This document shows, piece after piece, positions 24,604 through 34,395 of a stretch of 64,000 bases of DNA (position 1 is the first letter of the stretch; each line of letters begins with the position of its first letter). The notes under the pieces are model-generated. The model had not been told where the DNA came from, did no database searches, and worked only from the letters and a program-made list of their open reading frames with translations. The stretch comes from Pseudomonas sp. R28(2017) (GTDB lineage Bacteria; Pseudomonadota; Gammaproteobacteria; Pseudomonadales; Pseudomonadaceae). The stretch spans positions 216,020 through 280,019 of the forward strand of contig NZ_NEHW01000009.1 in NCBI RefSeq assembly GCF_002112505.1, read 5' to 3'. The position numbers and the translations under genes were made by a program.

Positions 24604-25743
24604 ATGCGTTGGGGAACCTACTTTGCCGTGCTGGCGTCGGTGCTCAGTGTCGGGCTCGCGCTCGGTGTGAGCATGCCGCTGGTGTCCCTGCGTCTTGAAG
24701 CCTGGGGCTATGGTGGGTTCGCCATCGGTGTGATGGCGGCGATGCCGGCACTGGGCGTACTGCTCGGTGCCAGCCTGGCCAGCCGCCTGGCCGGCTGGGT
24801 CGGGGTGCCCTCGGCGATGCGCCTGTGCCTGTGGGGCGGGGCGCTGTCGATCGGCCTGGTGGCCCTGCTACCGAGCTACCCGTTGTGGCTGGCCCTGCGC
24901 CTGTTGATCGGCATGTCGTTGACCGTGGTGTTCATCCTCGGCGAAAGCTGGATCAACCAGCTGGTGGTCGAGCAATGGCGCGGCCGCCTGGTGGCGCTGT
25001 ATGGCAGCAGCTACGCCCTGAGCCAGCTGGCCGGGCCGCTGGTGCTGGGCTTCCTCGGTTCCGACGATGACTTCGGCTTCTGGGCCGCCACCGCGCTGTT
25101 GCTGCTGGCGCCCTTGCTGCTGCTCAAGCGTGGTGGTGCACCCAGCACCGAAGCCTGCAGCGTGACCTTCGGCGACCTGTTCGCCTTCTGCCGCCGCTTG
25201 CCGGTGATTGCCTGGGCTGTCGCCCTGTTCGCTGCCTTCGAAGCGATGATTCTCACCTTGTTGCCGGTGTATTGCCTGCAGCAGGGTTTCAGCACCGAAA
25301 TTGCCCTGTTCATGGTCAGTACCGTGGTGGTGGGCGATGCCGTGCTGCAGTTGCCGATCGGTGCACTGGCCGACCATATGTCACGGCAGGCGCTGTTCAC
25401 TGGTTGTGCGCTGACCTTGATGGTGTCCAGCCTGGCGATTCCGCTGCTGCTGGACACGCCGCTGATCTGGCCCCTGTGGGTCCTGTTCGGGGCCAGCGCC
25501 GGCGGCCTGTTCACCTTGTCGCTGATCTTGATCGGCGAGCGCTACCGCGATGATGCGCTGGTGCGGGCCAATGCCCATGTCGCGCAGCTATGGGGCATCG
25601 GTTGCCTGCTCGGGCCGTTGCTGGCTGGCGCGGGGAGCCAGTGGATCAGCGGTCATGCGCTGCTGTGGCTGATGGCGGCGGGGGCGGCGGGCCTGGTGCT
25701 GCTGACCCGCAGGCGCGGCGCGTTCGAGCCCGCCTCGGTCTGA
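24604..25743 (+). CDS. MFS transporter, 12 TM
   Basis: 379 residues, start ATG 24604 with GGGAGG 5 bases upstream. Twelve hydrophobic segments; YGGFAIGVMAAMPALGVLLGASLASRLAGWVG is the helix 2-3 region and ADHMSRQALFTG the equivalent loop in the second half. Resembles YfkF/YcaD-type MFS carriers. Substrate unknown. A 39-residue upstream extension reads through the REP pair and is rejected. Ends 2 bases before the convergent PLD gene. Confidence 0.87.
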   Translation: MRWGTYFAVLASVLSVGLALGVSMPLVSLRLEAWGYGGFAIGVMAAMPALGVLLGASLASRLAGWVGVPSAMRLCLWGGALSIGLVALLPSYPLWLALRLLIGMSLTVVFILGESWINQLVVEQWRGRLVALYGSSYALSQLAGPLVLGFLGSDDDFGFWAATALLLLAPLLLLKRGGAPSTEACSVTFGDLFAFCRRLPVIAWAVALFAAFEAMILTLLPVYCLQQGFSTEIALFMVSTVVVGDAVLQLPIGALADHMSRQALFTGCALTLMVSSLAIPLLLDTPLIWPLWVLFGASAGGLFTLSLILIGERYRDDALVRANAHVAQLWGIGCLLGPLLAGAGSQWISGHALLWLMAAGAAGLVLLTRRRGAFEPASV

Positions 25744-25745
25744 GC

Positions 25746-27302
25746 CTACAACATCTTCTCCAGGCCAACGGCCTTGCTGATCCAGGCATTGAACCGCCGC
25801 CAGATGCCCCCGGGCTCTGATGTCAGCATGTGCCGTTGGCCATTGTCCTCGGTCGCCCAGACCAGTTTGTCATCCACCAGCCTGACCTGGTAACTCAGCG
25901 CCGGCGCCATACCCTGCTGGGCCAGTTCGCGGGTGTATTCGGCGAGCTCGGGGCTGTCCACCAGCACGCCGACTTCGGTGTTCCACAGCACCGAGCGGGG
26001 GTCGAAGTTGAACGAGCCGATAAAGGTCTTGCGCCGGTCGAACACGATGGCCTTGGTGTGCAGGCTCGAGTCCGAGCTGCTGCCATGGAAGCTGATGCGC
26101 GCGGGTGTCGGGTCGCCCGGCTGGCGACGCAGTTCGAACAGCTGCACACCGTGCTCCAGCAGCGCCCGGCGGTAGGGGGCATAGCCGCCATGCACAGCTG
26201 GCACATCGGTGGCTTCCAGCGAGTTGGTCAGCAGCTTCACCGAAGCCCCGGCGTCGGCCCGGCCGGTCAGGTACAGCAAGCCCGGCTCGCCCGGCACAAA
26301 ATAGGCTGACATCAGGATCAGCTCGCGGTGCACACTGGCCAGGTCCGGTGCCAGTTGCTGGCTCAGCAGCAGTTGCGGGTCCGGCTCATCGTCGGCCAGC
26401 ACCTTGCTCGGTGCATCCCACAGTGCCTGGGCATGGGCCCAGATCAGCTCGTTGCGCCATACATCCAGGCGCGGCTGCGACTGATAGGACATGAGCCGGT
26501 CGTAGAGGGCCTTGCGTTGCACCCGTGCCTGGGCCAGCGACACTTCCAGGCGCTGGCGGCTGGCGCGCAGGTCGTCGGCATCCGGGGCGCGCCAGAGGAA
26601 ATCGGTGATCGGCCGGCTCAGGGCGCTGTTCCAGTACTGATCGAAGCTGTGCCCCAGTTGCTCGGCGATCGGGCCGACGCCGAGCAGGTCGATGTCGGTG
26701 AAGTTGAGGTTGGGCTCGGCATCGAAGTATTCGTCACCCAGGTTGCGCCCGCCGACGATGGCCATGCTGTTGTCCACCAGGAACAACTTGTTGTGCATGC
26801 GCCGGTGCTGGCGCGACAGGTTGAACAGACGGCCGACGGCACGCGTCACGCCAGTGCTGCGCCCCAGGTGCAACGGGTTGAACACCCGGATCTGGATGTT
26901 CGGGTGGGCGTCCAGGGTGCCCATGATGGTGTCCAGGCCATCGCTGGTGGTGTCGTCCAGCAGGATGCGCACGCGCACGCCGCGGTCGGCTGCACGCAAC
27001 AGTTCGTGAACCAGGGCGCGGGTGCTCAAGCCATCGTGGACGATGTAGTACTGCAGGTCGATGCTTGCCTGGGCGTTGCGGATCAACTCTGCGCGGGCAC
27101 GGAAGGCCTCGTTGCTGTTGGGCAGCAGGCGAAAGCCCGAACGCCCTTCATAGGGTGCGGCCTGGCGCAGCACCGAGCGGCCGAAGGCTGACTCGCCGGC
27201 AGGCAGTGCCTGGCTGGTTTCGCGGGGTGTGCCGATACTGGCACAGCCGCCGAGGCCGAGCAGCAGCACCAGCAGCAGAGGCAAGGCTCGCTGGAGTCTC
27301 AA
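25746..27302 (-). CDS. Phospholipase D-family lipoprotein, cardiolipin synthase C-like
   Basis: 518 residues with a lipobox (LLGLGGC, Cys20) and two HKD motifs: HNKLFLVD at residues 170-177 with GGRNLGDEYFD downstream, and HTKAIVFD near 413 with GSFNFDPRSVLWNTEVGV. Two HKD motifs and the spacing match ClsC/YmdC-type cardiolipin synthases, which transfer phosphatidyl groups. The lipid anchor is unusual against E. coli ClsC and places the enzyme on the periplasmic side. The neighbour MFS gene converges onto it. Confidence 0.88.
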   Translation of the reverse strand: MRLQRALPLLLVLLLGLGGCASIGTPRETSQALPAGESAFGRSVLRQAAPYEGRSGFRLLPNSNEAFRARAELIRNAQASIDLQYYIVHDGLSTRALVHELLRAADRGVRVRILLDDTTSDGLDTIMGTLDAHPNIQIRVFNPLHLGRSTGVTRAVGRLFNLSRQHRRMHNKLFLVDNSMAIVGGRNLGDEYFDAEPNLNFTDIDLLGVGPIAEQLGHSFDQYWNSALSRPITDFLWRAPDADDLRASRQRLEVSLAQARVQRKALYDRLMSYQSQPRLDVWRNELIWAHAQALWDAPSKVLADDEPDPQLLLSQQLAPDLASVHRELILMSAYFVPGEPGLLYLTGRADAGASVKLLTNSLEATDVPAVHGGYAPYRRALLEHGVQLFELRRQPGDPTPARISFHGSSSDSSLHTKAIVFDRRKTFIGSFNFDPRSVLWNTEVGVLVDSPELAEYTRELAQQGMAPALSYQVRLVDDKLVWATEDNGQRHMLTSEPGGIWRRFNAWISKAVGLEKML

Positions 27303-27362
27303 GGGTGGATCGTCCTGTACGGCAAAGCGCTAACGGGTTGGACTACGAAAGGCGGCGCAAAG

Positions 27363-28793
27363 TTACGCCTCGGCGTGGTCTTCATCCAGTAGACGAAGGG
27401 CGGTTTCGCCGACCTTGCGCACCGCCGCTTCGATCTGCGGCGTTGGCCGCGCGGCGAAATTCATGCGCAGGCAATGGCGGAACTTGCCCGAGGCCGAGAA
27501 GATACTGCCCACGGCAACCTGCACACCCTGCTCCAGTAAAGCGCGGTTCAGCCGCAGCGTATCGAAATGTTCGGGCAATTCCACCCACAGCATGAAACCG
27601 CCCTGGGGCCGGCTGACCCGGGTGCCGGGTGGGAAATAGCGCGTCACCCAGTCGCTCATCAGGTCGCGACCACGCTGGTACTGGCTGCGCATGCGCCGCA
27701 CATGGGGCTGGTAGTGGCCGGCAGCGATGAAGTCGGCAATCGCCAGTTGCGGCTGGGTGGCGGTGCTGCCGGTGCTGATGTACTTCATGTGCAGCACCCG
27801 TTCCAGGTAGCGGCCGGGAGCGACCCAGCCGATGCGCAGGCCAGGGGCGAGGGTCTTGGAAAACGAGCTGCACAGCAGCACGCGGCCATCGTCGTCGAAC
27901 GACTTGAGCGTGCGCGGGCGTGGGTAGGTGTAGGCCAGGTCGCCATACACGTCGTCTTCGAGGATCGCCACATCGTAGCGCTGGGCCAGGCTCAGCAGGG
28001 CTTTCTTGCGGGCCTCGGGCATGATGTAGCCGAGCGGGTTGTTGCAGCTTGGGGTGATCTGGATGAGCTTGATCGGCCACTGTTCAAGCGCCAGTTCCAG
28101 CGCTTCGAGGCTGATGCCGGTGATCGGGTCGGTGGGGATTTCCAGGGCCTTCATGCCCAGGCCCTTGAGGGTCTGCATGGCGCCGTGGAAGCTCGGCGAG
28201 TCGACCGCGACGATATCGCCCGGTTCGCACACCGCGCGAATGCTGCACGACAGCGCCTCGTGGCAGCCGGTGGTCACCACCAGGTCGGCAGGGCCCAGGC
28301 GGCAGCCGGAGTCGAGCATCAGCCGGGCGATCTGCTCGCGCAGGGCCAGGTTGCCATGGATGTTGTCGTAGTACAGGCCCGGCATGTCCTGGCGCCGGCT
28401 CAGTTGAGCGAGGCTGCGCAGCAGCGGCTTGAGGGTCGGGCTGTCGATGTCGGGCATGCCGCGGCCCAGCTGGATCACGCCCTGGCGCGGGGTACTGCGG
28501 ACCAGTTCGAGCACCTGTTCCCATTGCGAGATATCCACCGGGCGCTGGGCCGGGCGACTGACAGCGGGCAGGGCGGGGAGGTGGCGATGGTCGCTGACGA
28601 AGTAACCGGACTTGGGCCGTGGCGAGACCATGCCGCTGTCTTCGAGCATGCGGTAGGCCTGCTGTACGGTACTCAGGCTGACACCGTGTTCCACGCTCAG
28701 GGCACGCACCGATGGCAGGCGCTGGCCGGGGCGATAGAGGCCCTGTTCGATGCGCGCGCCGAGCAGTTCGGCGAGGTTCAGGTAAAGGGTCAC
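27363..28793 (-). CDS. MocR/PdxR-family regulator (GntR HTH + aminotransferase fold)
   Basis: 476 residues starting at GTG 28793, which has AGGAG 7 bases upstream. N-terminal GntR-type winged helix (LGARIEQGLYRPGQRLPSVRALSVEHGVSLSTVQQAYRMLEDSGMV), then a type I aminotransferase-like domain with the PLP lysine in SSFSKTLAPGLRIGW and the Asp in EDDVYGDLAY. MocR proteins use bound PLP-amine adducts as a signal. Divergent from a DUF1127 gene; the 179-base region between them has four CTGTAT motifs that may be its operator. Confidence 0.93.
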   Translation of the reverse strand: MTLYLNLAELLGARIEQGLYRPGQRLPSVRALSVEHGVSLSTVQQAYRMLEDSGMVSPRPKSGYFVSDHRHLPALPAVSRPAQRPVDISQWEQVLELVRSTPRQGVIQLGRGMPDIDSPTLKPLLRSLAQLSRRQDMPGLYYDNIHGNLALREQIARLMLDSGCRLGPADLVVTTGCHEALSCSIRAVCEPGDIVAVDSPSFHGAMQTLKGLGMKALEIPTDPITGISLEALELALEQWPIKLIQITPSCNNPLGYIMPEARKKALLSLAQRYDVAILEDDVYGDLAYTYPRPRTLKSFDDDGRVLLCSSFSKTLAPGLRIGWVAPGRYLERVLHMKYISTGSTATQPQLAIADFIAAGHYQPHVRRMRSQYQRGRDLMSDWVTRYFPPGTRVSRPQGGFMLWVELPEHFDTLRLNRALLEQGVQVAVGSIFSASGKFRHCLRMNFAARPTPQIEAAVRKVGETALRLLDEDHAEA

Positions 28794-28972
28794 GGCATAC
28801 TCCTGCGCTTTTTGTAGGAAGCGACCAGTACAGTTGCGTTGAAAATACAGCATTCAGGCGTCAGGCAGCCAATTCTGTATGGGAATAATAAGCCTGTATT
28901 GGATCTGTATTGCCAGGGCCGCCGACGCGCATGCTTTCTCCACGGTTACACACTGAATGGGAGAAAGCAGCG
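28794..28972. promoter_or_regulatory. Divergent MocR/DUF1127 control region with CTGTAT repeats
   Basis: CTGTAT occurs at 28875, 28894 and 28905 on the plus strand and once inverted (ATACAG, 28845-28850). Spacings are 19 and 11 bases. MocR proteins bind such short repeats, so this is a candidate operator. Confidence 0.5.
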
Positions 28973-29203
28973 ATGGGTGGCATGAGCGATGTGCGCTTGC
29001 AACTGTTGGCCAAGGAACTGGATGCCGGGCAGCAGACCAAGGTTTTCAACGCACCGGCTGGGCTCGGGCGCTGGGGGCTGATGCTGCATCGCTGGCACAC
29101 CCGCCGGGCCCTGCTGCAGCTGGATGATGACCAGCTGCGGGATATCGGCTTGAGCTGGGAGCAGGCGCGCACCGAGGGCCGTAAACCCTTCTGGAAAGAC
29201 TGA
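28973..29203 (+). CDS. DUF1127 small protein
   Basis: 76 residues. The C-terminal half WGLMLHRWHTRRALLQLDDDQLRDIGLSWEQARTEGRKPFW is the DUF1127 (YjiS-like) signature; the family is small, basic, and in some alphaproteobacteria linked to RNA and phosphate control, but unknown in Pseudomonas. GGGAG lies about 10 bases before ATG 28973; ATG 28982 is an alternative start. Divergent from the MocR regulator, so it is a candidate target. Confidence 0.82.
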   Translation: MGGMSDVRLQLLAKELDAGQQTKVFNAPAGLGRWGLMLHRWHTRRALLQLDDDQLRDIGLSWEQARTEGRKPFWKD

Positions 29204-29231
29204 CGCAAATCTTCAGAAAGTGCGCGGACCC

Positions 29232-29316
29232 TGTGGGAGCGGGCATGCCCGCGAAGCAAGCACCGCGGTGTATGGCACGGGCGGCGCCCGTGTTCGCGGG
29301 CACGCCCGCTCCCACA
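29232..29316. repeat. REP pair in opposite polarity
   Basis: TGTGGGAGCGGGCATGCCCG at 29232 and TTCGCGGGCACGCCCGCTCC ending 29316. The two units are oriented tail-first, the reverse of most pairs here. Core bases are GCATGC/GCACGC variants. Lies between the DUF1127 gene and the puuB-like gene. Confidence 0.85.
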
Positions 29317-29338
29317 GGGATCGTGTAGGGCGCAGGCG

Positions 29339-30631
29339 CTAGACGAGCTCTTTCAGGCGATGCCAAAGCATCCCCAGGGCCAGTATCGGCGAGCGCAGGT
29401 GCTTGCCGCCGGGGAAGGTAACGTGCGGCACCTTGGCAAACAGGTCGAAACGCCCGCTTTCCTGGCCGCTGATCGCTTCACCCAGCAGGCGCGCAGCCAG
29501 GTGGGTGGCGTTCAGGCCATGGCCGGCGTAGGCCTGGGCGTAATAGACGTTGGGCTGGCTGGCCAGGCGGCCGACCTGTGGCAGGCGGTTGGCACCGATG
29601 CCGATCATGCCGCCCCACTGGTAATCGATGCGCACATCCGCCAGCTGCGGGAACACTTTGAGCATCTTCGGGCGCATGTAGGCGGCGATGTCCTTCGGGT
29701 CGCGCCCGGAATAGTGGCAGGCACCGCCGAACAGCAGGCGGCGGTCGGCCGACAGGCGATAGTAGTCCAGCGCCACGCGCTGGTCGCACACGGCCATGTT
29801 CTGCGGCAGTAACTGCTGGGCGCGCTCTTCGCTCAGCGGCTCGGTGGCGATGATGTAGCTGCCGGCGGGCAGCACCTTGCCGCCCAGCTCGCGGTTGAGG
29901 TCGTTGTGGTAGGCGTTGCAGCACAGCACCAGAGTTTTGGCACGCACCCGGCCCTGTGCGGTGTGCACCTGCACTTCAGGGCCGTAGTCGATGCGCGTGA
30001 CTTCGGACTGCTCGAACAGCTTCACCCCCAGGCGACTGGCCACAGCCGCCTCACCCAAGGCCAGGTTGAGTGGGTGCAGGTGCCCCGAACCCATGTCGAT
30101 CAGGCCGCCGACGTAGCAATCGGAGCCCACCACGCTGTGCATGTCGTCCTTGCCGACCAGGCGCAGTTCGTGGCGGTAGCCCAGGCTGCGAAGCTCATCG
30201 GCATCCTCGGCAAAACCCTTCAGCTCGTCGGGCTTGTTGGCCAGGTCACAGTAGCCCCAGGCCAGGTCGCAGGCGATGGCGTGGCGCTCGACCCGTTCGC
30301 GGACGATGTCCACGGCTTCCAGGCCCATCAGCCTCATGCTGCGTACGCCCTCTTCGCCGAGCACTGGAAGAAACTGCTCCAGGCCGTGGCCGACGCCGCG
30401 AATCAGCTGGCCACCGTTGCGCCCGCTGGCGCCCCAGCCGAGCTTGCGCGCTTCCAGGAGGATCACCGAGAAGCCACGCTCGGCCAGTTCGATGGCGGTG
30501 TTCAAGCCCGAATAGCCACCGCCGACGATACACACGTCGGCGCTGTGTTCGCCTTGCAGGAAGGAATGGTCCGGGTGGGGCGCGCTGCTGGCGGCGTAGT
30601 AGGAGGCGGCATGCTGCGCGCTGTGGATCAT
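29339..30631 (-). CDS. FAD-dependent amine oxidase, gamma-glutamylputrescine oxidase type (PuuB-like)
   Basis: 430 residues of the DAO family: ADVCIVGGGYSGLNTAIELAERGFSVILLEA (FAD Rossmann fold, residues 31-60), GWGASGRNGGQLIRG, and the C-terminal YQWGGMIGIGANRLPQVG...YAGHGLNATHLAARL. This pattern is that of PuuB, which oxidises gamma-glutamylputrescine to the aldehyde; the PuuC/KauB-type gene at 22982 could take the next step. It is a paralogue of the AmaA gene at 51499. Cytoplasmic; the substrate is inferred from family only. Confidence 0.87.
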   Translation of the reverse strand: MIHSAQHAASYYAASSAPHPDHSFLQGEHSADVCIVGGGYSGLNTAIELAERGFSVILLEARKLGWGASGRNGGQLIRGVGHGLEQFLPVLGEEGVRSMRLMGLEAVDIVRERVERHAIACDLAWGYCDLANKPDELKGFAEDADELRSLGYRHELRLVGKDDMHSVVGSDCYVGGLIDMGSGHLHPLNLALGEAAVASRLGVKLFEQSEVTRIDYGPEVQVHTAQGRVRAKTLVLCCNAYHNDLNRELGGKVLPAGSYIIATEPLSEERAQQLLPQNMAVCDQRVALDYYRLSADRRLLFGGACHYSGRDPKDIAAYMRPKMLKVFPQLADVRIDYQWGGMIGIGANRLPQVGRLASQPNVYYAQAYAGHGLNATHLAARLLGEAISGQESGRFDLFAKVPHVTFPGGKHLRSPILALGMLWHRLKELV

Positions 30632-30733
30632 GAGCTAGGTCCTGTTGCGGGTTCGGTTGTAGGAGGATAAGCCGTGGCTTTGCAATTGGCCCTATAATTC
30701 AAGCCTGATTTCACTTCAATCTTGTACCCCGCC

Positions 30734-31087
30734 ATGTCCTGCAACCGTCACAAGATCCACTTCCTGCGTGAGCTCATTCCTTCTTTCGAATGCGAGCCCG
30801 GCTGCCACGACTGCTGCGGCCCGGTCACCACCTCGTCGGAAGAAATGGCCCGCCTGCCGCGCAAGACCCAGGCCGAGCAGGATGCCGCGCTGGAGCACCT
30901 GAGCTGCGTGCACCTGGGCCCCAACGGCTGCACTGTCTATGCAGAACGCCCGATGATCTGCCGCCTGTTCGGCACCACGCCGCGCCTGGCCTGCCCGCGC
31001 GGCCGCGGCCCGGACCCGATGATCGAGCCCGAGGCCGAGCAGCTGGTCCACCAGTTCATCGCCAGCACGCGGCAGGTGCTGGTCTAG
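30734..31087 (+). CDS. YkgJ-family cysteine-cluster protein
   Basis: 117 residues with clustered Cys: CNRHK at the start, FECEPGCHDCCGPV, and LGPNGCTVYAERPMICRLFGTTPRLACPRG. This is the YkgJ/Fe-S (or zinc) cluster-binding pattern; such proteins are candidate metal-cluster proteins without a proven role. ATG 30734 is preferred to a TTG 12 bases upstream. Lies head to tail against the Lrp regulator, ending 2 bases before that gene's stop. Confidence 0.85.
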   Translation: MSCNRHKIHFLRELIPSFECEPGCHDCCGPVTTSSEEMARLPRKTQAEQDAALEHLSCVHLGPNGCTVYAERPMICRLFGTTPRLACPRGRGPDPMIEPEAEQLVHQFIASTRQVLV

Positions 31088-31089
31088 CC

Positions 31090-31578
31090 TCAGTCAGGAA
31101 TCGGCAGGCAGAGGCTCTCTTTCACCTCTTCCATCACGATGTAGCTCTTCGATTCGCGCACATGCGGCAGCTTCAGCAGGATGTCGCCAAGCAGCTTGCG
31201 GTACGAAGCCATTTCCGAGATGCGCGCTTTCACCAGGTAGTCGAAATCGCCGGATACCAGGTGGCATTCCAGCACATGGGGCAGCTTGAGTACCGCGCGG
31301 CGGAACTCCTCGAAGGTGTCGCCGGACTTGTAATCCAGGCTGATCTCCACGAACACCAGCAGGCTGCCCTTGAGGTGCTGCGGATTCAACCGGGCGTTGT
31401 AGCCCATGATGATGCCCTCGCGCTCCAGGCGGCGTACGCGCTCGGTGCAAGGGGTGGTGGAAAGCCCAACTTTCTCGCCCAGTTCGGTGAAGGAAATACG
31501 CCCGTCATTCTGCAGGATACGCAGGATGTTGCGGTCGATCTTGTCCAGTTCACGCTTGCTCTGGTGCTGGGTTCTCAT
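31090..31578 (-). CDS. dadR: Lrp/AsnC-family regulator of D-alanine catabolism
   Basis: 162 residues. Helix-turn-helix region at the N-terminus (LDKIDRNILRILQNDGRISFTELGEKVGLSTTPCTERVRRLEREGII) and the RAM domain (GSLLVFVEISLDYKSGDTFEEFRRAVLKLPHVLECHLVSGDFDYLVKARIS). Directly divergent from dadA, the position of DadR in Pseudomonas, which activates dadAX in response to alanine; the name is by position and family. An upstream in-frame extension of 36 residues has no Lrp similarity. Confidence 0.88.
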   Translation of the reverse strand: MRTQHQSKRELDKIDRNILRILQNDGRISFTELGEKVGLSTTPCTERVRRLEREGIIMGYNARLNPQHLKGSLLVFVEISLDYKSGDTFEEFRRAVLKLPHVLECHLVSGDFDYLVKARISEMASYRKLLGDILLKLPHVRESKSYIVMEEVKESLCLPIPD

Positions 31579-31731
31579 AGGGGATGCCCCTCCGTGAAAG
31601 GCGATTTTGCCGAGAATTCTCGCCAATAATAGGCTTTTATATAGTGAATTGCACTGGGCTGAGATTCTTATACTGCGCGCATCCATGCCATATCAACAAA
31701 ATAGCGGTGCGCCGCGTGCGAGGGATGAACG
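31579..31731. promoter_or_regulatory. dadR-dadA divergent region with a palindrome
   Basis: A perfect 12-bp palindrome CGAGAATTCTCG at 31611-31622, extended to 20 bases (31607-31626) with one mismatched pair, lies about 110 bases before dadA. A good candidate for DadR binding; the distance to both genes is suitable. Confidence 0.55.
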
Positions 31732-33036
31732 ATGCGAGTATTGGTACTTGGTAGCGGTGTGATCGGTACCGCCAGTGCCTACTATCTGGCCCGGCAAGGC
31801 TTCGAGGTGACCGTGGTCGACCGCCAGCCGGCAGTGGCTCTGGAAACCAGCTTTGCCAACGCAGGCCAGATCTCGCCCGGCTATGCCTCGCCCTGGGCCG
31901 CCCCTGGCGTGCCGCTCAAAGCCATCAAGTGGCTGCTGGAGCGCCATGCGCCCCTGGCCATCAAGCTGACCGGTGATGTCGACCAGTACCTGTGGATGGC
32001 ACAGATGCTGCGCAACTGCACCGCCAGCCGCTACGCGGTGAACAAGGAGCGCATGGTGCGCCTGTCCGAGTACAGCCGTGACTGCCTCGACGAACTGCGT
32101 GCCGAAACCGGCATTGCCTACGAAAACCGTAGCCTGGGTACCACCCAGCTGTTCCGCACCCAGGCCCAGGTAGACGCTGCGGCCAAGGACATCGCCGTGC
32201 TCGAACAGTCCGGCGTGCCTTACGAGCTGCTCGACCGTGATGGCATTGCCCGTGTCGAGCCGGCCCTGGCTGGTGTGAAAGACATCCTCGCCGGCGCCCT
32301 GCGCCTGCCCAACGACCAGACCGGCGACTGCCAGCTGTTCACCACCAAGCTCGCCGAAATGGCGGTCAATCTGGGTGTGGAGTTCCGCTTCGGCCAGGAC
32401 ATCCAGCGCCTGGACTTCGCCGGCGACCGCATCAATGGCGTGTGGATCGATGGCAAGCTGGAAACGGCCGACCGCTACGTGCTGGCCCTGGGCAGCTATT
32501 CGCCGCAGATGCTCAAGCCGCTGGGCATCAAGGCCCCGGTGTATCCGCTCAAGGGTTACTCGCTGACCGTGCCGATCACCAATGCCGACATGGCGCCGAC
32601 TTCGACCATTCTGGATGAGACCTACAAGGTCGCGATCACCCGTTTCGACAACCGCATCCGCGTTGGCGGCATGGCGGAAATCGCCGGTTTTGACCTGTCG
32701 CTGAACCCGCGTCGGCGCGAAACGCTGGAGATGATCGTCAACGACCTTTATCCTCGCGGCGGCGACCTGAGCCAGGCCAGTTTCTGGACCGGCCTGCGCC
32801 CGGCGACCCCGGACGGCACGCCGATCGTGGGGGCCACCGCGTTCCGCAACCTGTTCCTCAACACCGGCCACGGTACGCTGGGCTGGACCATGGCATGCGG
32901 TTCCGGGCGCCTGCTGGCTGACCTGATTGCGCGCAAGAAGCCGCAGATCAGTGCCGAAGGCCTGGACATCTCGCGGTATGGCAACAGCCCGGAAGTCGCC
33001 AAGCAAGGCCAGACCACGCCTGCCCACCAGCAGTAA
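31732..33036 (+). CDS. dadA: D-amino acid dehydrogenase small subunit
   Basis: 434 residues with the FAD motif MRVLVLGSGVIGTASAYYLARQGFEVTVVDR at the very N-terminus, SFANAGQISPGYASPWAAPGVP, and the C-terminal SFWTGLRPATPDGTPIVG...LNTGHGTLGWTMACGSGRLLADL. Membrane-associated oxidation of D-alanine to pyruvate and ammonia. Followed by dadX, so racemisation and oxidation of alanine are linked; regulated by the divergent Lrp-type gene. Confidence 0.97.
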   Translation: MRVLVLGSGVIGTASAYYLARQGFEVTVVDRQPAVALETSFANAGQISPGYASPWAAPGVPLKAIKWLLERHAPLAIKLTGDVDQYLWMAQMLRNCTASRYAVNKERMVRLSEYSRDCLDELRAETGIAYENRSLGTTQLFRTQAQVDAAAKDIAVLEQSGVPYELLDRDGIARVEPALAGVKDILAGALRLPNDQTGDCQLFTTKLAEMAVNLGVEFRFGQDIQRLDFAGDRINGVWIDGKLETADRYVLALGSYSPQMLKPLGIKAPVYPLKGYSLTVPITNADMAPTSTILDETYKVAITRFDNRIRVGGMAEIAGFDLSLNPRRRETLEMIVNDLYPRGGDLSQASFWTGLRPATPDGTPIVGATAFRNLFLNTGHGTLGWTMACGSGRLLADLIARKKPQISAEGLDISRYGNSPEVAKQGQTTPAHQQ

Positions 33037-33049
33037 GGTCGCCTGTACC

Positions 33050-33170
33050 GGCCTCTTCGCGGCGGTTCGTCGCCACGGCAAGCCCGCTCCCACAGGGACA
33101 CCACAGATTTCGAAAGCTGTGCAGCAACTGTGGGAGCGGGCTTGTCGTGGCGACGAACCGCCGCGAAGAA
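33050..33170. repeat. REP pair with expanded arms between dadA and dadX
   Basis: Inverted pair in which each arm carries a 16-base insert (GCGGTTCGTCGCCACG and its complement CGTGGCGACGAACCGC) between TTCGC and GCAAGCCCGC. The two arms are mutually complementary including the insert. It lies within the dadAX transcript. Confidence 0.85.
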
Positions 33171-33211
33171 CCCAACACCGATTTCAACCTGAGCACCATA
33201 AGGCAGCCGCC

Positions 33212-34285
<1,074 letters not shown>

Positions 34286-34395
34286 GGCGCCGAAGCGGAC
34301 AGCTTGAGGGGCGGTGTGTTGTAAATACTGAACGGCATTGCCATGATATCGTTCACATTCACCCCGCCATCTCACCGTTTCAGGAGGCTCCAGCT

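Noticed and set aside
31649..31674. Promoter TTGCAC ... TATACT before dadA
   Set aside because: The spacer is only 14 bases, too short for a sigma-70 promoter.
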